Shown in pieces: positions 1-12,249 of a stretch of DNA of 64,000 nt. This stretch comes from Limnephilus marmoratus (taxonomy: Eukaryota > Arthropoda > Insecta > Trichoptera > Limnephilidae). Where the stretch lies: NCBI GenBank assembly GCA_917880885.1, contig OU862908.1, forward strand, positions 51,853,819-51,917,818. Reading direction: 5' to 3'. Positions within the stretch are counted from its first letter, which is position 1. The number at the start of each line of letters is the position of its first letter. Below the pieces are notes generated by a model. That model did not search any database. It worked only from the letters and a program-made list of their open reading frames with translations, and was not told where the DNA came from. The translations under genes were made by a program, and so were the position numbers.

Positions 1-1027
1 TGGAAGAAAAATTCTGTCTTCAGCCGTTTGGCTGTCGGCCAGTATTTCGTACGACTGTTCATTTTCTTTCAAAGCAAAAAAATCAAGTCCCACCGGGTGA
101 GTGCTTTCACTGGAAGAAGAATGAAATATCTCATTTGATTTGGGAAATCTTTGCTACTCAATGAATACATTCAGCGACGAATTTCAAACTTTAAAAGATG
201 TGCGCACTAGAATAAAATCTATGTAAACTACTAGTCACATTTTCTTTTACAGTGTGATAAGTTATTAAGATATGCAAATTCAGCATTAAAAAAAATTATG
301 TGCGTTTTATCTGAAGCATACATAGGTAAACAAATAAAAATTCAAGGTGCTCGTATGGTATTTATTTAAAATATTGCATAGAGGAGAGACATCGTGACGT
401 TCGTATCGAATTTAAATTTATTCTTCGATAAACATAATCACAATCGCATGTTATTTTTTAGTAAAGCTACGCAGTTTCTTCTGCCACAAAAAATAACAAA
501 TCAAGTCGGATTATTTCATCATAGATAAAACGTTACAATGCAATGACATTAGATGGGTACAAATCACGAAGATGTGACAAAAAATAATGGAGAGTAAAAA
601 TTCTTTTAACATCACGTGAAAACAGAAAATCAATCATCATTTCATTGACGGCGAAGGAGACGTAAAAATCTAGACTGACAAAAAACAATGTGGATTACGT
701 ACATTAAAGATCCTATCTGGAACGTAATTCAAAGTTCGTATTACGTATTTTTCACAATATTCTACTAATAATGATTAATTGGACTGCACAAATTCGTCGA
801 AGCCTTAGATAAAATCGGGGAAACACATTCAATTATGATGCATCTTTGGAGTTTTTATCAAACGATTGATTTTTATCTGTTTCCGAGATTCAAAATTAAA
901 AAGCCTTTCTATTACGACTCGGTAGTACCTGCTCAAAAAGAAGAAGGAGAGATATCTAGATACGAATGTTAGAGGGAGCTTAACTCGTGGGGAATGTCTA
1001 AAATAGGATTTATAGAAACAATGCGAA
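1..1027. other. AT-rich DNA with no recognised gene
   Basis: No open frame with a recognisable domain, no terminal repeats and no RNA gene were seen. The last part (about 940-1027) begins to resemble the stretch before the repeat copy near 19.2 kb, so the edge of that repeat may lie a little further left than annotated. Confidence 0.5.
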
Positions 1028-1262
1028 TTTTTTCACACATATAACTTGTAAAATAACTGAAAAACGTGTTCGTAATAATTTTCGGAGCATACTTTGCGGT
1101 TTTTTTCTATCGAGGGAATTTCATATAATAGGCGTTTCGGTATGGCGAATGTATAGATATTATTTTCAAGAATAACATATATTTTTTAAGAGCTTTAAAA
1201 CTTAAAGCGTTTAAAGAAAATAAGTAATAAATCGGTAGAAATGCGGGAAGCCGGGCCTTCAC
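1028..1262 (+). repeat. Interspersed repeat R1, copy 1
   Basis: The stretch is closely matched in the same orientation by 19202-19440. Shared blocks include TTTTTTCACACATATAACTT (one base different in the other copy), GGAGCATACTTTGCG, TTTTTTCTATCGA, and an AAGAATAACATAT then TTTTTAAGAGCTTTAAAACTT block, ending in AATAAATCGGTA. No terminal repeats, target duplication or coding potential were visible, so the class is unknown. The divergence between copies suggests an old insertion or a fragment of a larger element. Confidence 0.65.
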
Positions 1263-3078
1263 GGCAAAAAATATTTATCAACAACTTTTACGACAGACGT
1301 CGAAAGGTGTTATCAAAAATGAGAAGGCGCATGGAAAATCATTATTGGTGTGTAAATATTACAAATGTGTAAATTCGCACATGTTTCACAAAATATTTTT
1401 CAACTTTTTAGTGAACAAATCTTTAAACACGAGTAGACTCGTGAAAAATGAACGAAAAATGACGTGACGCAAAAATGAATTTTTTAAAAATAAAATTCAA
1501 TTTAAAATATTTAAAAAAGTTGTCACGGCCGAGAATTGAACCACAAACAACATAATGGAAGATAACACTGCCGACAATACACTGCCAACTGTTGTAAGAA
1601 TGGCGGCATACATTCATTACGTATTTTTGAAATAATATTGTTTCAATAATAACAATGTTTTCTGTGGTCTGGGATTCTCACACGAGTACAAAAACACGAA
1701 TATACATATATGTACTCTTTGTTTTTCAAAAGTCATCCGTGTCGGTTTTCGTTGTGGTTTATGTTTAACGAATAGAAACCGCCATTGTTCGTAAAGGATT
1801 CTTCCTCGGACGTGACGTGTTCCAAGCTTACTGTGGGAGATAACAATGTATCAAGAGTCTTGACCCGCGACCGGGACTACTCGGGATACCAATCTCCCCA
1901 GTTCTTCTGCGACCTGGCCAACTTTAGACAACAACTTCCTAACCGGGTTTTAATTAAATGTAACCCGATTATTGTTGGCAAGGTTCCACTTCGCAATTTC
2001 TTAAAAATGTGCTTGAATTTAATCAAGCCATACTACCACGGTTTTGTAAGAATGCCGAAAATTTGCTCATTTGGCAAATAAACGAAATTTTGTTTTGTTC
2101 CGAGAAGTCTTAATTATTTTGCGGTATTACGAATGTAGAAGAATTCCGTATTTTTTCCGGGATTAAAGTCTTATTAATTTACGCAAAAAACTTTAACTTT
2201 CAAAGAATGGTAGGAGTTAGAATGAAAACGATGTATCATTGCATATGGCTGAAAGTGGGCGCGCCGGGCGGCCTTGGGGGCTAAAAAAATATGTTAATTA
2301 TTATGAATCGTTCCGCTGCCGTTGCAAGGTCACTCCACTGTCGCTTTTCAAGTTCAGTGCTATTAGCTAACGGACCCGAATTTTCGTTTCTTTAAACAAT
2401 CGAAATAATTGAATAAGTGAACACTTAAAATAAAGCTTTGAACGATGGCTTAATTTATACGTTGTGTGACCTCGTTTCTGAACATGTGTACAAAAAAAGT
2501 TGCATTAAAAACAAAACAAAAGTGTGATTTAATAGGTTATCGCCTAAGGTACATGGAGTGACCTTGTTTATGAATATTAGAAAAAACTCTAATTCAAAAC
2601 AATTTTTTGTACGAAATTATTATAACGCAAACAGAAGATGAGAATATATACGCACCAACTAGTGTACAATGTTTGTATAAATAATTTCGGATATTTTCTG
2701 CATTTGGTTCAAGATTTGGAATATTTAGATTAAACCTTTCACGAACCTGTACAACTGTGATACCTACCCAAAAACTGAAATTTAAAGGTCGCAATTTTAC
2801 AGAACCAATCACTTTATATATATTGCTGTTGATATTAAGAATTGAGAAAAATTTTCATAACAAAAATCTTCACTGAACTATTTAAGCATGCGTGGACCTA
2901 TGGATAGAAGCTGGATCAAAAATCCCAAATTACACGTAAAATTAAAATGCCTTCGTGTAGAATTAACGGGATATTGTGTCCCAACAATCCAATATGTGTT
3001 TGGAATATACAGGTAGGTTCGTAAGGATTAAACGACTATTTTGGCGATAACATTATTTACGGGCAACGCTAATCTTCC
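1263..3078. other. Unassigned DNA; weak tRNA-like remnant near 1.5 kb
   Basis: Around 1525-1600 the minus strand carries a box-B-like GGTTCAATTCTC and may be a decayed tRNA-derived SINE head, but no box A or tail is clear. An open frame of 98 codons at 1785-2081 (+) has no motif I recognise, no splice context and no homologue I can name, so I do not call it a gene. Near 2260 there is a short GC-rich patch (GGGCGCGCCGGGCGGCC). The rest is featureless. Confidence 0.4.
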
Positions 3079-3519
3079 CAAGAGCTGGGAAATGGGCAAC
3101 CGTCGCCCCGGAAACTATTTATTGGATAACCAATATCTCCGCCCCCAAGAGATTCGCTACGTTTGTTGACTTAGCAGGGGTGTCCGGGTTCATGGGGTGA
3201 GGTTTGCCCGGATCTTGGTGGCGGATGCGTCTGACCACCTACGGCATGGTAGGTCGGAGCGAGAAAGACTGGTTGAGGGAAAAGGAAGAAAGGAGGACTT
3301 TTGACCTCTCTCGGAACCTTGCCTTGCACCGCAGTGGTAGGGGTAGATTCGCACGTCCGTCACTCCTGGACCCCCTGACCCCCAGATTCTACACTTCATA
3401 TATTTTTTCCTTCCCTACTCTTATCTTTCCCGAAAAAGATCTTCCACACACCATTCCCTAATTTAAATTTATCCGAATTATTTTCTCAGGGACTTCTGTG
3501 TGGAGCTCATGTAAAAAAA
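3079..3519 (+). mobile_element. SINE-like element with Jockey LINE tail (family SJ), long copy
   Basis: This copy is the longest of family SJ. Its head holds a CGTCGCCCCGGAAAC block, TTCGCTACGTTTG, a TTAGCAGGGGTG block and GGGTTCATGGGGTGAGG, which vaguely resembles an RNA polymerase III box B. The middle (about 3215-3360) carries sequence not present in the minus-strand copies. The tail has CTTCCACACACCATTCCC, then TTATTTTCTCAGGGAC, then TCTGTGTGGAGCTCATGT and a short A run. That tail matches the 3' end of the Jockey-type LINE relic at 51.0 kb, so the element either uses that LINE's machinery or is a rearranged 5'-truncated LINE. The open frames on both strands here are by-products. Confidence 0.65.
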
Positions 3520-4004
3520 CAAACACATAATAAACGCAATATAGTGTATTGGTAAAGTTGTTATTTTACGTAAGAAAATTTCTATGCTCAAAAATCATTG
3601 ATCGGCAGAACCATAATTTAATTTGGGTTTGGTTATGTTACTGTTGGTTAAAGAAGTTAGGTCGGGCGGCAGAGTGTACGTAAGAAATGGCAATGAAGCT
3701 AATTGCGGTAGAAAATGTTAGGGTTAATTTATATCCCTACACGGCAAATAAGTAGTAGATTGGTACCGTGAGAAATGGCCGATACCAGCGCGGGTACTGC
3801 GGGGAGGAGCTGCGGTAGAACATTAAATAAACTGCAATTTCGCCGAGGTCATGGGAAATATACTACTACTCCGCACTTTTCCACGAGTAAATGAACGTTT
3901 AAAAGCATTTCTATTTTTATACGTGAAACCTTTTTTCCCCTTCTCCACAAACTCCCTGTTTTATCACCCAGTGCTTTAATCTTTTAGTCAGTTGTTTCAC
4001 AGAA
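3520..4004. other. Unassigned DNA
   Basis: No coding or repeat structure recognised. Confidence 0.4.
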
Positions 4005-4172
4005 CTTGAACAATTCATCAAATTTCTAAGTTAATTCTATTCGGCATAAGTATTCAAGTTATGTTATTACTTCAGTTATGATAAACAACTGGATAACTAT
4101 GATACAATAGCAGAACTTGAACAAAACCATTACATAACTTAAAAATTAAGTTTGATGAATTGTTCAAATTCC
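4005..4172. repeat. Short inverted repeat, MITE-like
   Basis: TTGAACAATTCATCAAA near 4007 is repeated in reverse complement (TTTGATGAATTGTTCAA) near 4151-4167. AAGTTATGT and ACATAACTT lie further in. The arms could form a hairpin of about 165 bases. No target duplication was identified, so it is a MITE candidate only. Confidence 0.45.
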
Positions 4173-5070
4173 AACAACTGGCCCTTAGTTTTGGTTGACT
4201 TCTAAGTAAAACAGACATATAAAACATTGAAAAAATATGGTAAAAAAGTTGCAAATACTTTTATGAAAAGTATCACATCTGTAATATCACAAACAAATGG
4301 AAATTAATATGTTGAATATGCATATTTGTATTTCAGATGCAAATTTATGAATAACTAAAAATACATTAAAGATGAATAAAAAGAGGAAGTCTTTATGTAA
4401 AATGTTTTATAATATAATTAAAATACCGTGTTGTTTAACAAACCGATTTTTTATTTGATACAATAATTTATCCTATTTAAAAACATTATTTAATTATAAA
4501 AACGTTTGTGCCAACGTTTCGTTTGACCGTAAAATTAATATGAAACTGTGAAAACTAAAAGAAACCACATTGAAGTTTGAAGCAAGTGACCCACTGTCGG
4601 CGTCATCGCACACCATTTCATCTTAGCAGCTTTATAAAATTACAATTAATGGTGATTGAATCAGGAAAATGGGGCATTCAAATATAATGGAGATTTATGT
4701 TTTATTAGAGAGCACAGCGCTATTGCTAAATGGGCGAGTTATAAAATGGTACTTTACAATGACCACCCGGGGAATGCCGGAGTATTCGTCACCTCATTTG
4801 AGTAGGGTTATAACTTCATTTTACCTCTTTCAAGATATGAGGTGTCAAAGTTTGCAGAGACGATTTCTCATAATCTATTTACCAATTTCTGATTTTGAGG
4901 ATTAAATTTTGTGGTAAGTATTTTAATTTAACATATTTAAAGGAAAATATTTAAATATGACGTAAACTTAACATTTTAGAAATACCTAAACATGCAAATA
5001 TAACCATTTGCCACAGGCTAGGCCATAATAATTCATTTCATAGGGTTCTAATTACATTTTCCTAATTCAA
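4173..5070. other. Unassigned DNA
   Basis: AT-rich. A 78-codon open frame at 4669-4905 (+) has no recognisable motif and is not supported as a gene. Confidence 0.4.
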
Positions 5071-5329
5071 TTCCAAGCTGAGTGGAAGATACTCTCAGAA
5101 TCGCACTGGTGTAAGACCTCCGTTTAGAATTGAAACGTGGCTTGAAATAGCGTTAGCCATGTTTGGTGACCAGATCTGAATAGCCAGGTACTTCCCCACC
5201 TTCACCTCCACCATCTCCTTCCCTTTCTCACTACCTTTAGCCTCACAACATACCCCAATTGTGGATTCCATAGTCTCACTGGCTCCAGACGGGAGCAGCT
5301 GGGACTCTTGTGAGGTAGTCATAAAAAAG
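5071..5329 (+). mobile_element. tRNA-derived SINE (family ST), 5'-truncated copy
   Basis: Body of family ST without the tRNA head. It starts near the GTGGAAGATACTCTCAG block and runs through TGTTTGGTGACCAGATCTGA, a pyrimidine-rich CACCTCCACCATCTCCTT stretch, CAACATACCCCAATTG and CTCCAGACGGGAGCAGCTGG, and ends in TCATAAAAAA. The same order of blocks occurs at 11.9, 33.4 and 58.8 kb (+) and 59.9 kb (-). The head is probably missing through incomplete reverse transcription. Confidence 0.8.
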
Positions 5330-6218
5330 TCCTATTTAAATATTTCCCATTAAAATACGATAAACTAAAATACTTTACACAAGATTGAACCTCAAAAACA
5401 AAAAAAAAGGTTAAAAAGATTACGAAAATTCGTGTTTGCAAAATTTGAGCCTCAGAAGTAAGGCGAAGTTAGAACCCTATCCAATCAAAATGACGAACCA
5501 TAATAATGCGCCCCGTAACAACGATCAAATCAACTGTCAACTGTCAGATAAAAACAAAATAGAGAGTGTAAGTGATATTAGAAGCTTGTAATCTAAATGG
5601 GGCATGATTTTAGAATTTCTTCATACAAGTATCTACGGAAATACAACACATATATTTTGGTTACAGAAATGAGCAAAAGAAATGATTTTGCATTCAAAGG
5701 CATTTTTCAAAAAAAAAATGTCAGCTAGAACCTTGTCCAAATGAAGTGCCGCTAATAAGCGGTAGAAAAACTATCGCAAGGAAATATTCCACAGATTATT
5801 TATTCATAATTATGTTCCATTCAAGCAGGGTTTAACCCATTCTGAAACGTTGTCAGAACCAAAAGGTTACAGAGGTATAAACAACTAAAGCAAGCACTTT
5901 TAAACATCCCACTTCTTCTATCTCACTAACTTGTGATTAATATTGCACATTTTCTTGAATATTTACACTGTAATCCAAAGAGCACTATTTTGAAATGATT
6001 TAATAGACAATTATTGCGTTGCTTCCTGGCTCCGCCTTGGAATCAGGTACTTCAAAGATCCACAGTTCATAATAGAAATGAAATTCAAGGAACTAAAAGC
6101 TGTAAATTTCATGATTAGAACTCGTCGTTCGAAAGTATTACTTGCCTTGGCAAGCAGATTTTCTGCCAGTAACGAAATATTACTTAAAAATACGTAGGTA
6201 GGAATGTATTATTTCATC
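5330..6218. other. Unassigned AT-rich DNA
   Basis: No coding, RNA or repeat structure recognised. Confidence 0.45.
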
Positions 6219-6537
6219 TTGGACAGGGGTGCCCGGGTTCAACGGGTTAGGCGTGTTCGGGTCGTGGCGGCTGATGCGCCTGCCCACCAGTTGCGTGGCG
6301 GGGCGGATCGGGAGAGGCCGATCTTGCACCGCAGCTGGAGGGATGGATTCATAAGTCCGTCCCTCCTGTACACACTGACCCCAAGATTTCTATCCACCCC
6401 CATTCCTTTTTCCTTTGCAGAATTTTTTTCCTCCCTTTCCTTAAAAAGACCCTCCACAAAGCATCCCCAAATGACATAGGCCCCGAGGGAAATTATTTTC
6501 CTCATGGGTCACGTATGTGAAGTTAAGGTAAAAAAAA
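6219..6537 (+). mobile_element. SINE-like element with Jockey LINE tail (family SJ)
   Basis: Starts at CAGGGGTGCCCGGGTTCAA, lacking the first part of the head. It continues through a GC-rich middle shared with the 3.1-kb copy (GGATGGATTCATAAGTCCGT), ACACTGACCCCAAGATTTC, a T/C-rich block and the tail CCTCCACAAAGCATCCCC, and ends in GGTAAAAAAA. The tail palindrome seen in other copies is partly decayed (GGCCCCGAGGGAAATTATTT then CCTCATGGG). The long open frames on both strands are fortuitous. Confidence 0.75.
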
Positions 6538-7605
6538 TACCCAAGCAAAAGCTTCAAATAGAAAAGTACAATGGCTTGATATAATATGATCACGTTCCAA
6601 GAAAACGTATTAAACGTAGAGTTGACGTTTCTGCCAGCGACGGTAAATAAGTTAAAAATAAAACACTAAAACTATCCTCCATTGCATCTTGTCAGATTCT
6701 CTTTTAAATTTATTTATGGAGAAAGAACTGGTAATACATATGAGCTTTTACTAAGAATAACATTAATAGCAAACCCACATTAAACGCTGTCATCCCATAT
6801 CAAAGGCTGTAACCACCGATCTATGTAGATTTCCATTACGTGCGATATGCCCACACATTTTATAGGCTTTCGGTTAATTTTATCGTAGGTGCAATTTTAC
6901 GATGCAAATTTTTGTTATACATTTGTGATGAAACATTTGTACGAATGGGAAGCTTAGTTATCTACAGATCCAAATATTTGCTGCGAATATAAACACTTGT
7001 TTGATTTATTAGTGTAAATATCATTTTTCTAAACACAGTGCGTGGTAAGTTAGTAATGTTGTCGAGAGTATTACTCAACTACGTATTTACACTTTTCAAA
7101 ATAAGCAGATCGCATTTTCCAGAAATGATAGTAAATAAAGCGAGCTTTAGCATACACGTGTGAATAATTCAAATGGCTAGAACTGCATTCTATGTACAGC
7201 GCTTCATAATGCACGAGATATTTCCAGAGATAAAATTAAGTAAAAGTCAAAACCTTGGTTCAGTGGGGATAAGGTTGGATTAGGTTTTACTGGGTAGATA
7301 AGACAGAGTAAAAGAATGAAACAGCATGACTCGTGGCTAAAAGGAATATCGAGTGTTGCACTTAAAGAAATCATTCACCTCCAGCTCTAAAGGCTTTGCA
7401 GGCGTGGGGAGTAGAGAGTCAGGGTGCTGATAAAGTAAGACAAGGGGAAAAGAAATGGAATTATATTTTTATTTACAAATTTTACGGATTTAAAATCTAA
7501 CTAAGAATTTCATAATGTCAGAGAAAGAATTCGTTAACCGATAACTTATCCAACCTTCCAATCCTTGAAAAAATAAAAAAAGATTTTATTATTATTTCTT
7601 TAATT
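6538..7605. other. Unassigned DNA
   Basis: No coding, RNA or repeat structure recognised. Confidence 0.4.
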
Positions 7606-7825
7606 AATTATCTATATCTATAATATAAAGAAAAGAATGTCTGTGTAAAAAAAGAATACAGCTTTGTTCCGAGAATAATGACATTGTGCACACTTGACCT
7701 TCAAAACAAGAGGAAGTTCATAGTCTTCATGAGATTTCGAAAAATCGACCCACATCAACTTTTTCCACCCCTTAAAGCAGAATAAAGCCCAGGCAACACT
7801 GGGTGCTTTAACTAGTTATTTAAAA
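7606..7825 (-). mobile_element. Short repeat with CTAGT...ACCCGG-type end, decayed
   Basis: Read on the minus strand it begins AACTAGTTAAAGCACCCAGT then GTTGCCTGGGCTTTATT, and ends in a TATA-rich ATATTATAGATATAGA block. The same layout (CTAGCTGGTACCCGGCATGC start, TA-rich end) is seen at 56.75 kb (+) and 24.28 kb (-). Such repeats are common in arthropods. I cannot tell whether this is a Helitron-like or an RTE-tailed element. Confidence 0.4.
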
Positions 7826-8224
7826 AAAATTAATAGAAACGCAATTCACATCAAGGCCTTTTTTACTTGCGTAAATCAAAAATTAAGCGGTTAAAGTGAA
7901 ATAAAAAAAATTAAAATGAATGAAATAGAATACAAAACAACGAAGAAACATTACGCTATAATTAAAAACAAATATGTTTTTAAAAATACACAGAGAAAAA
8001 AAAAACACGTGAGAAATGATGTACAGAAATCAAAAGCAAATGCAAAACTACATAAAATTCAGAAGTTTAAGATTTTATTGATATGTTATAAAATATTGTG
8101 ACCTACTAGGACCTAATTTGAAAAGAGGAAAAATGGTTTAAAAAAAGCAGCACTTAAAATCTGAACCTTTAAAAATAGTTCAGGCACTAAATTGTTTCAT
8201 AGGATGAGTGAATTTGCAATTAGG
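7826..8224. other. A-rich unassigned DNA
   Basis: A 61-codon open frame at 7916-8101 (+) is lysine-rich only because of poly-A-rich sequence and is not supported as a gene. Confidence 0.4.
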
Positions 8225-8323
8225 TGGTACATTGTTTTTATTTATTTTACTGGCGTGTATGTATATTTAGGCTTACAATATACATACGTCCGAAAAATAA
8301 ATAATAAAAAAAAAACAATGTCA
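8225..8323. repeat. Imperfect palindrome
   Basis: ACATTGTTTTTATTTATTTT and GTGTATGTATATT on the left match, in reverse complement, AATATACATACG, AAAATAAATAATAAAA and ACAATGT on the right. The predicted hairpin has arms of about 45 nt and a small loop near 8270. It could be a decayed MITE. Confidence 0.45.
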
Positions 8324-9242
8324 TTCCAAGAGTGACCACGTGAAATTTTATAATTTTCCATTAAGTTTGCATTTGTAAAGGCAAAATATTCCACACAGCA
8401 TTTGCAAGGAAAGCTAAGAGCTCTCTTATCTCGGAATTATTCTACGCGCGGAAATGCATTTCACAGCGATTCAATACTATTGTCTTAAAATTTTATCGTC
8501 GAGGCAACTCGGGGGGATGACGTACATGAACATCGATTCCTGCACGTAACATTGAAGAGTCGTTCACCCCTCTACAATAATGAAGAAGGGTGAAACAACG
8601 CAAACACTTAATATAACTTTCCGAGATATTGTTTTTAGATTTTCTGTCGAATAATAATAAGATTTATCTGTCAAGGAACTTGAATACAAAATCATCCAGC
8701 ATCCTTTTCACGATTCTGTCAGCATATCTGAAAAGTTCTGACTGTGTTGGTATTGGAAAGACGTTCGATTAAAGCGCCGGATATAAAAAGCTATTTTTGT
8801 CCGGATAGAAAATTTCTTTAAATATTGTGGCGTTCCTACGTATTAGTTTTTTTTATGGAAAATGATCTTGTAGAATCAACTACTATGCTCGAAAATCATT
8901 CTGTAAAAACCAAACCAACCAATATACGAGCATTCACGCGAAAAGAACAGGGATAGCCAAAGGTGGATCGGAAGTGGTTTGTAAGTGACTAGACTCTAAC
9001 GTAACGCCAGTAAACAAATTATCAAACTGTAAACTCGCCAGCTTATGACCCGGACAAGGATTGCGGTGAGGGTATAGATAAGTGAAAAAAGTTTTTTTTA
9101 AGTGATGTACCATATCCATAACCGTATAAGAGTTCGACTTCTATTTTTTTCCGGTTTAATAAATAAAAAATGTTACTACTAAAATTGTGTCTTATCACAA
9201 GAAAAATTGGTTTAATCAAAAGTTAAAAGGAGCAAATTGTTA
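8324..9242. other. Unassigned DNA
   Basis: No coding, RNA or repeat structure recognised. Confidence 0.4.
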
Positions 9243-9963
9243 TTAAGAGGGCATTACCAGAGAAAATCGGAAATACGTCATTTTCAAAAAAGTTTTTAGA
9301 CGTATTGACTCTTTTCCACAAAAAATTATAAATGGATTTCGAAAGATTGTTCTTTTATCTAGCATTCGTATGTAATAAATTTTGAGAAATTTTTTTAATT
9401 TTTAGTATAATAAGGTTATTCCATAGGTCGTTGGCAGATTTGTTCAATTTTCAAAAAAGTTTTTGTATTATACCACACCCATTTCAAATAATAAAATCAT
9501 GCAGTAAAATAAATCAATATATTATCTAGCAAACGTATGTTTTAGAATTTTAATTTTAGTTTCAATAAAATCATTAAAAAATATGTACGTACATGTGTTT
9601 CTTGCCGAAAATTGGTCCGTTTGTGTATTTATTTGCGCACTTACAAACTAATATATTTCAGATTTTTTTAACATTCTTATTAAATTTAGACATTATTGAA
9701 AAATGATAATTACTTATAATCAAAAAATAACTACAAAAAGTACATTATTTTAATAGTTTTATCATCACGCCTTTCAGCATTTTTAGATGAAGGTATAAAT
9801 TAAAGCTAATTTGAATTGAAATAAATTCGATATTGAGTTATAATTTAAAAAAGCTGGTACGGAGAATAATTAATCTTTCTCATTGTAACCGCCCTGCACG
9901 ATCGTAAGAACAACTTTCGACGAAATGTGGATTTTCGTCCGCTGGCTGGTTAAACGCTCTTAA
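9243..9963 (+). mobile_element. 713-bp non-coding inverted-terminal-repeat element (family T7), copy 1
   Basis: The interior, 9247-9959, begins GAGGGCATTACCAG and ends CTGGCTGGTTAAACGCTC. Those ends are imperfect inverted repeats (GAGGGCATTACCAG against GAGCGTTTAACCAG). TTAA flanks both sides (9243-9246 and 9960-9963), the target duplication used by piggyBac-type transposons. The second copy at 20.3 kb has the same interior length and high identity. No transposase is encoded, so the element is non-autonomous. The piggyBac link rests on TTAA only; the terminal bases are not the usual CCCT of piggyBac. Confidence 0.7.
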
Positions 9964-10689
9964 TGTAATAATAAGAATGAATGTGAAGAGAAAATTCATC
10001 TCGAAGTGGGTTAAAAATTCATGATCATAAAACTGAATGTTTGTGTTCAGGCAAAGTAGATGGTTTCTAATAATGGAATTCTTAATAAGCTGATCTGAGA
10101 AAAATACATAGAAAGCTTTTCTTAATAATATTCCAGCGAACTCTGTAATAATGACAATTCCAAAACGTCTCGAGTACGTGACGCAATCTCGACAAAAATA
10201 ACTGTACCCATTTTATCGTAATTACAACTTTAAAGAAACCAGAAAAGCTAATACATTAAAGTTCAAAAAAGCAGTGAGTGGTGTCATTCACCTTCGGCGC
10301 CGGAACGCTAGCGACGACGAACGTCGGCGTCGGGCGGAAGTTGACTTTAGCCGACAAGCCGCACACTTTATTCAACGCTTTTTAGGCACTTGCGGTTGCA
10401 GTTCACAGTAAACTTCGTGTCTTTAAACTCTGTGTATCACTTCAAATGTATGAGGTGAAATAATTATCTTGGTCTGAAATTGAAAAGCCCCGATAAAATC
10501 TTTAATTGTTCAACATCGTGCATACATACATCTTCGAATCCTTATTTCATTCGGTCCCCGTCCTGCTCTACTTCAGCAGCCTCCGTCGATTGCAGGCTCA
10601 GCCTTTCTTTCACAGCCTCCGAAGTTGTTTCTCCCCTACGTTTCTAATTATGTCGGGCAGCCCGCTGAAAATTTTCAGCAAAATCTAAT
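9964..10689. other. Unassigned DNA with a small CpG-rich patch
   Basis: At about 10295-10370 a CpG-dense stretch (GGCGCCGGAACGCTAGCGAC then GACGAACGTCGGCGTCGGGC) stands out from AT-rich surroundings. It may belong to the LINE relic that follows or be a short regulatory patch. No gene was recognised. Confidence 0.35.
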
Positions 10690-11110
10690 CGTCCGACGTT
10701 TATGACCAAGCCACTTCAATTGTGACTTTTCTGTGAAGAGTAGCAGGGTTCGATATTGAGGTCATCTCGGATCGTCGAGCTTCTTTGCGATCCCGCTTTG
10801 TCACTACTGCCAGGCTCATTTCAGCAGCTGCATTACCTGAGACGTATCCTCTCGACCAACATCCAGATTAGATGACCGTATGTAACCGTGGGGCAATACA
10901 CTGATTTTTACACCGCCAACTGTGTCTCGATACCTACTCGTACTTATTCTTTTCACTGAGCTGTAAAGAATATGCAACTCTCCGCTTGCCGCACTTATTC
11001 TACGGTTAATGTTTCCGTCTTGCCGGCCACTGCTTGAGGGTTCTACCCCAAAAACCTATTTCAACTGGGTCCCGTTGGCGAGTTTGTGAGTTTGGTCTCT
11101 TCCTATAACC
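10690..11110 (-). pseudogene. Decayed LINE reverse transcriptase C-terminus
   Basis: Reading the minus strand with frameshifts and stops gives pieces typical of the region after the reverse transcriptase domain of endonuclease-type LINEs. An INRRISAASGELHILYSSVK-like segment (about 11020-10960) is followed by degenerate equivalents of the usual YGHE-W-M and AAEMGFLRR blocks, then SEMTSISNPATLHRK and a KSQLKWLGHKRRT-like segment (about 10760-10690). In intact relatives these blocks follow the catalytic palm. No catalytic FADD box is present here, so the copy is a 5'-truncated, inactive relic. The clade was not determined, and the call rests on remembered family patterns rather than an alignment. 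Confidence 0.5.
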
Positions 11111-11903
11111 TAACTGAGCTCATCCCCATTCCTGCCGCGCCGTACAATCTTCGAGGAAGCGGTTAATCCCTCCTCTTTAGCCCCTCCTGCGGTTAGTCTT
11201 GCGATTACATTACGTAAAATATTAATTAAAACATTTGTACTCATCAATTTTTTTTTGAAAGTTATGAAAGTGAGGTGAAACAATTATAATCACGTAAATG
11301 TATGATTAAACAAACATAGCTTACATTTCGGATTATATCACAATTGAATGAGGCCTTTGAAATTGTGCAGACGTATATTAATAAAGAATATCGATAACAA
11401 CAACATGGGCATGTGACAAATCCTCAAATCATGTAACAAACAATTCAATGAATAAAGAAAACTTAAAAAATATATATAAAGGTAGACCTCCCAAAAACTA
11501 TAAAAAGTAAAACATTTTTATGTTATGTTACTTCACGCAAAAGAATTAAAGAATTTTATGTATTTATATGAAGTTATCAAGAAACCCATAATAACAGTCA
11601 GAATCGAGCAATAATAAGAAGTAAGAAATATTATTTATTTGTTTTGTTTGAGTTGAACCGCTAGTCGGCCGACCTGCGACGATCAAAGATACAGTGTGAG
11701 CAGTGGCTTTACAACCGACTGAGCTTCCTGGGCAGAAACCTAAAATAACCTCATGCTGTGCTTATTATCAGTAATCAATTATCTATATTAAACTACCACT
11801 TTCTGGGTTTATTACAATGCTTGTACGGGAAGTTCTTTAAATTAACAACATTTTTCTTGTAAGTCGCCAATATAACTACATTATATACAATATATAAACA
11901 ATC
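11111..11903. other. Unassigned DNA
   Basis: GC-moderate up to about 11210, possibly more of the LINE relic, then AT-rich. Nothing else was recognised. Confidence 0.35.
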
Positions 11904-12249
11904 TGACGGCCTCAATGGTCGAGGAGTAAGGCTTTCGACCGGCAATCCAAAGATCGCGGGTTTAAATCCACGCATGCGCAAATAAATTTTCACAGTGGAA
12001 GATACTCTCAGTATCGCCATGCTAGGAGACCATTGAAGTGTGAGAATTGAAACGTTTCTTGAAATGGCTTTAGCCGTGTTTGGTGAATAGACCTGATCAG
12101 CCAGGTACTTTGCCTACTTCCTCTTTCCCGTCTTCTTTCCTCCCCACTACCTTCAGTCTCACAACATACTCCGATTGGGGATGCCATAGTCTCACTGGCT
12201 CCAGACGGGAGCAGTTGGAACTATTGTGCGAAATTAAAAAAAAAAAAAC
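11904..12249 (+). mobile_element. tRNA-derived SINE (family ST), full-length copy
   Basis: The tRNA-like head has a box A region at CAATGGTCGAGGAGTAAGG and box B GGGTTTAAATCC, followed by GCGCAAATAAATTTT. The body follows in the standard order: GTGGAAGATACTCTCAG, GAATTGAAACGTTTCTTGAA, TTTAGCCGTGTTTGGTGA, the CCTCTTTCC pyrimidine tract, CTCACAACATACTCCGATTG and CTCCAGACGGGAGCAG. It ends in a poly-A of about 13 starting near 12236. Internal RNA polymerase III promoters and an A tail indicate LINE-dependent retroposition. Confidence 0.85.

Noticed and set aside
1785..2081. 98-codon open frame on + as a possible gene
   Set aside because: No recognisable domain, no splice or promoter context, and such lengths occur by chance in this window.
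6204..6505. Overlapping 88-91 codon open frames on both strands
   Set aside because: They lie wholly inside an SJ mobile element and exist because of its composition.
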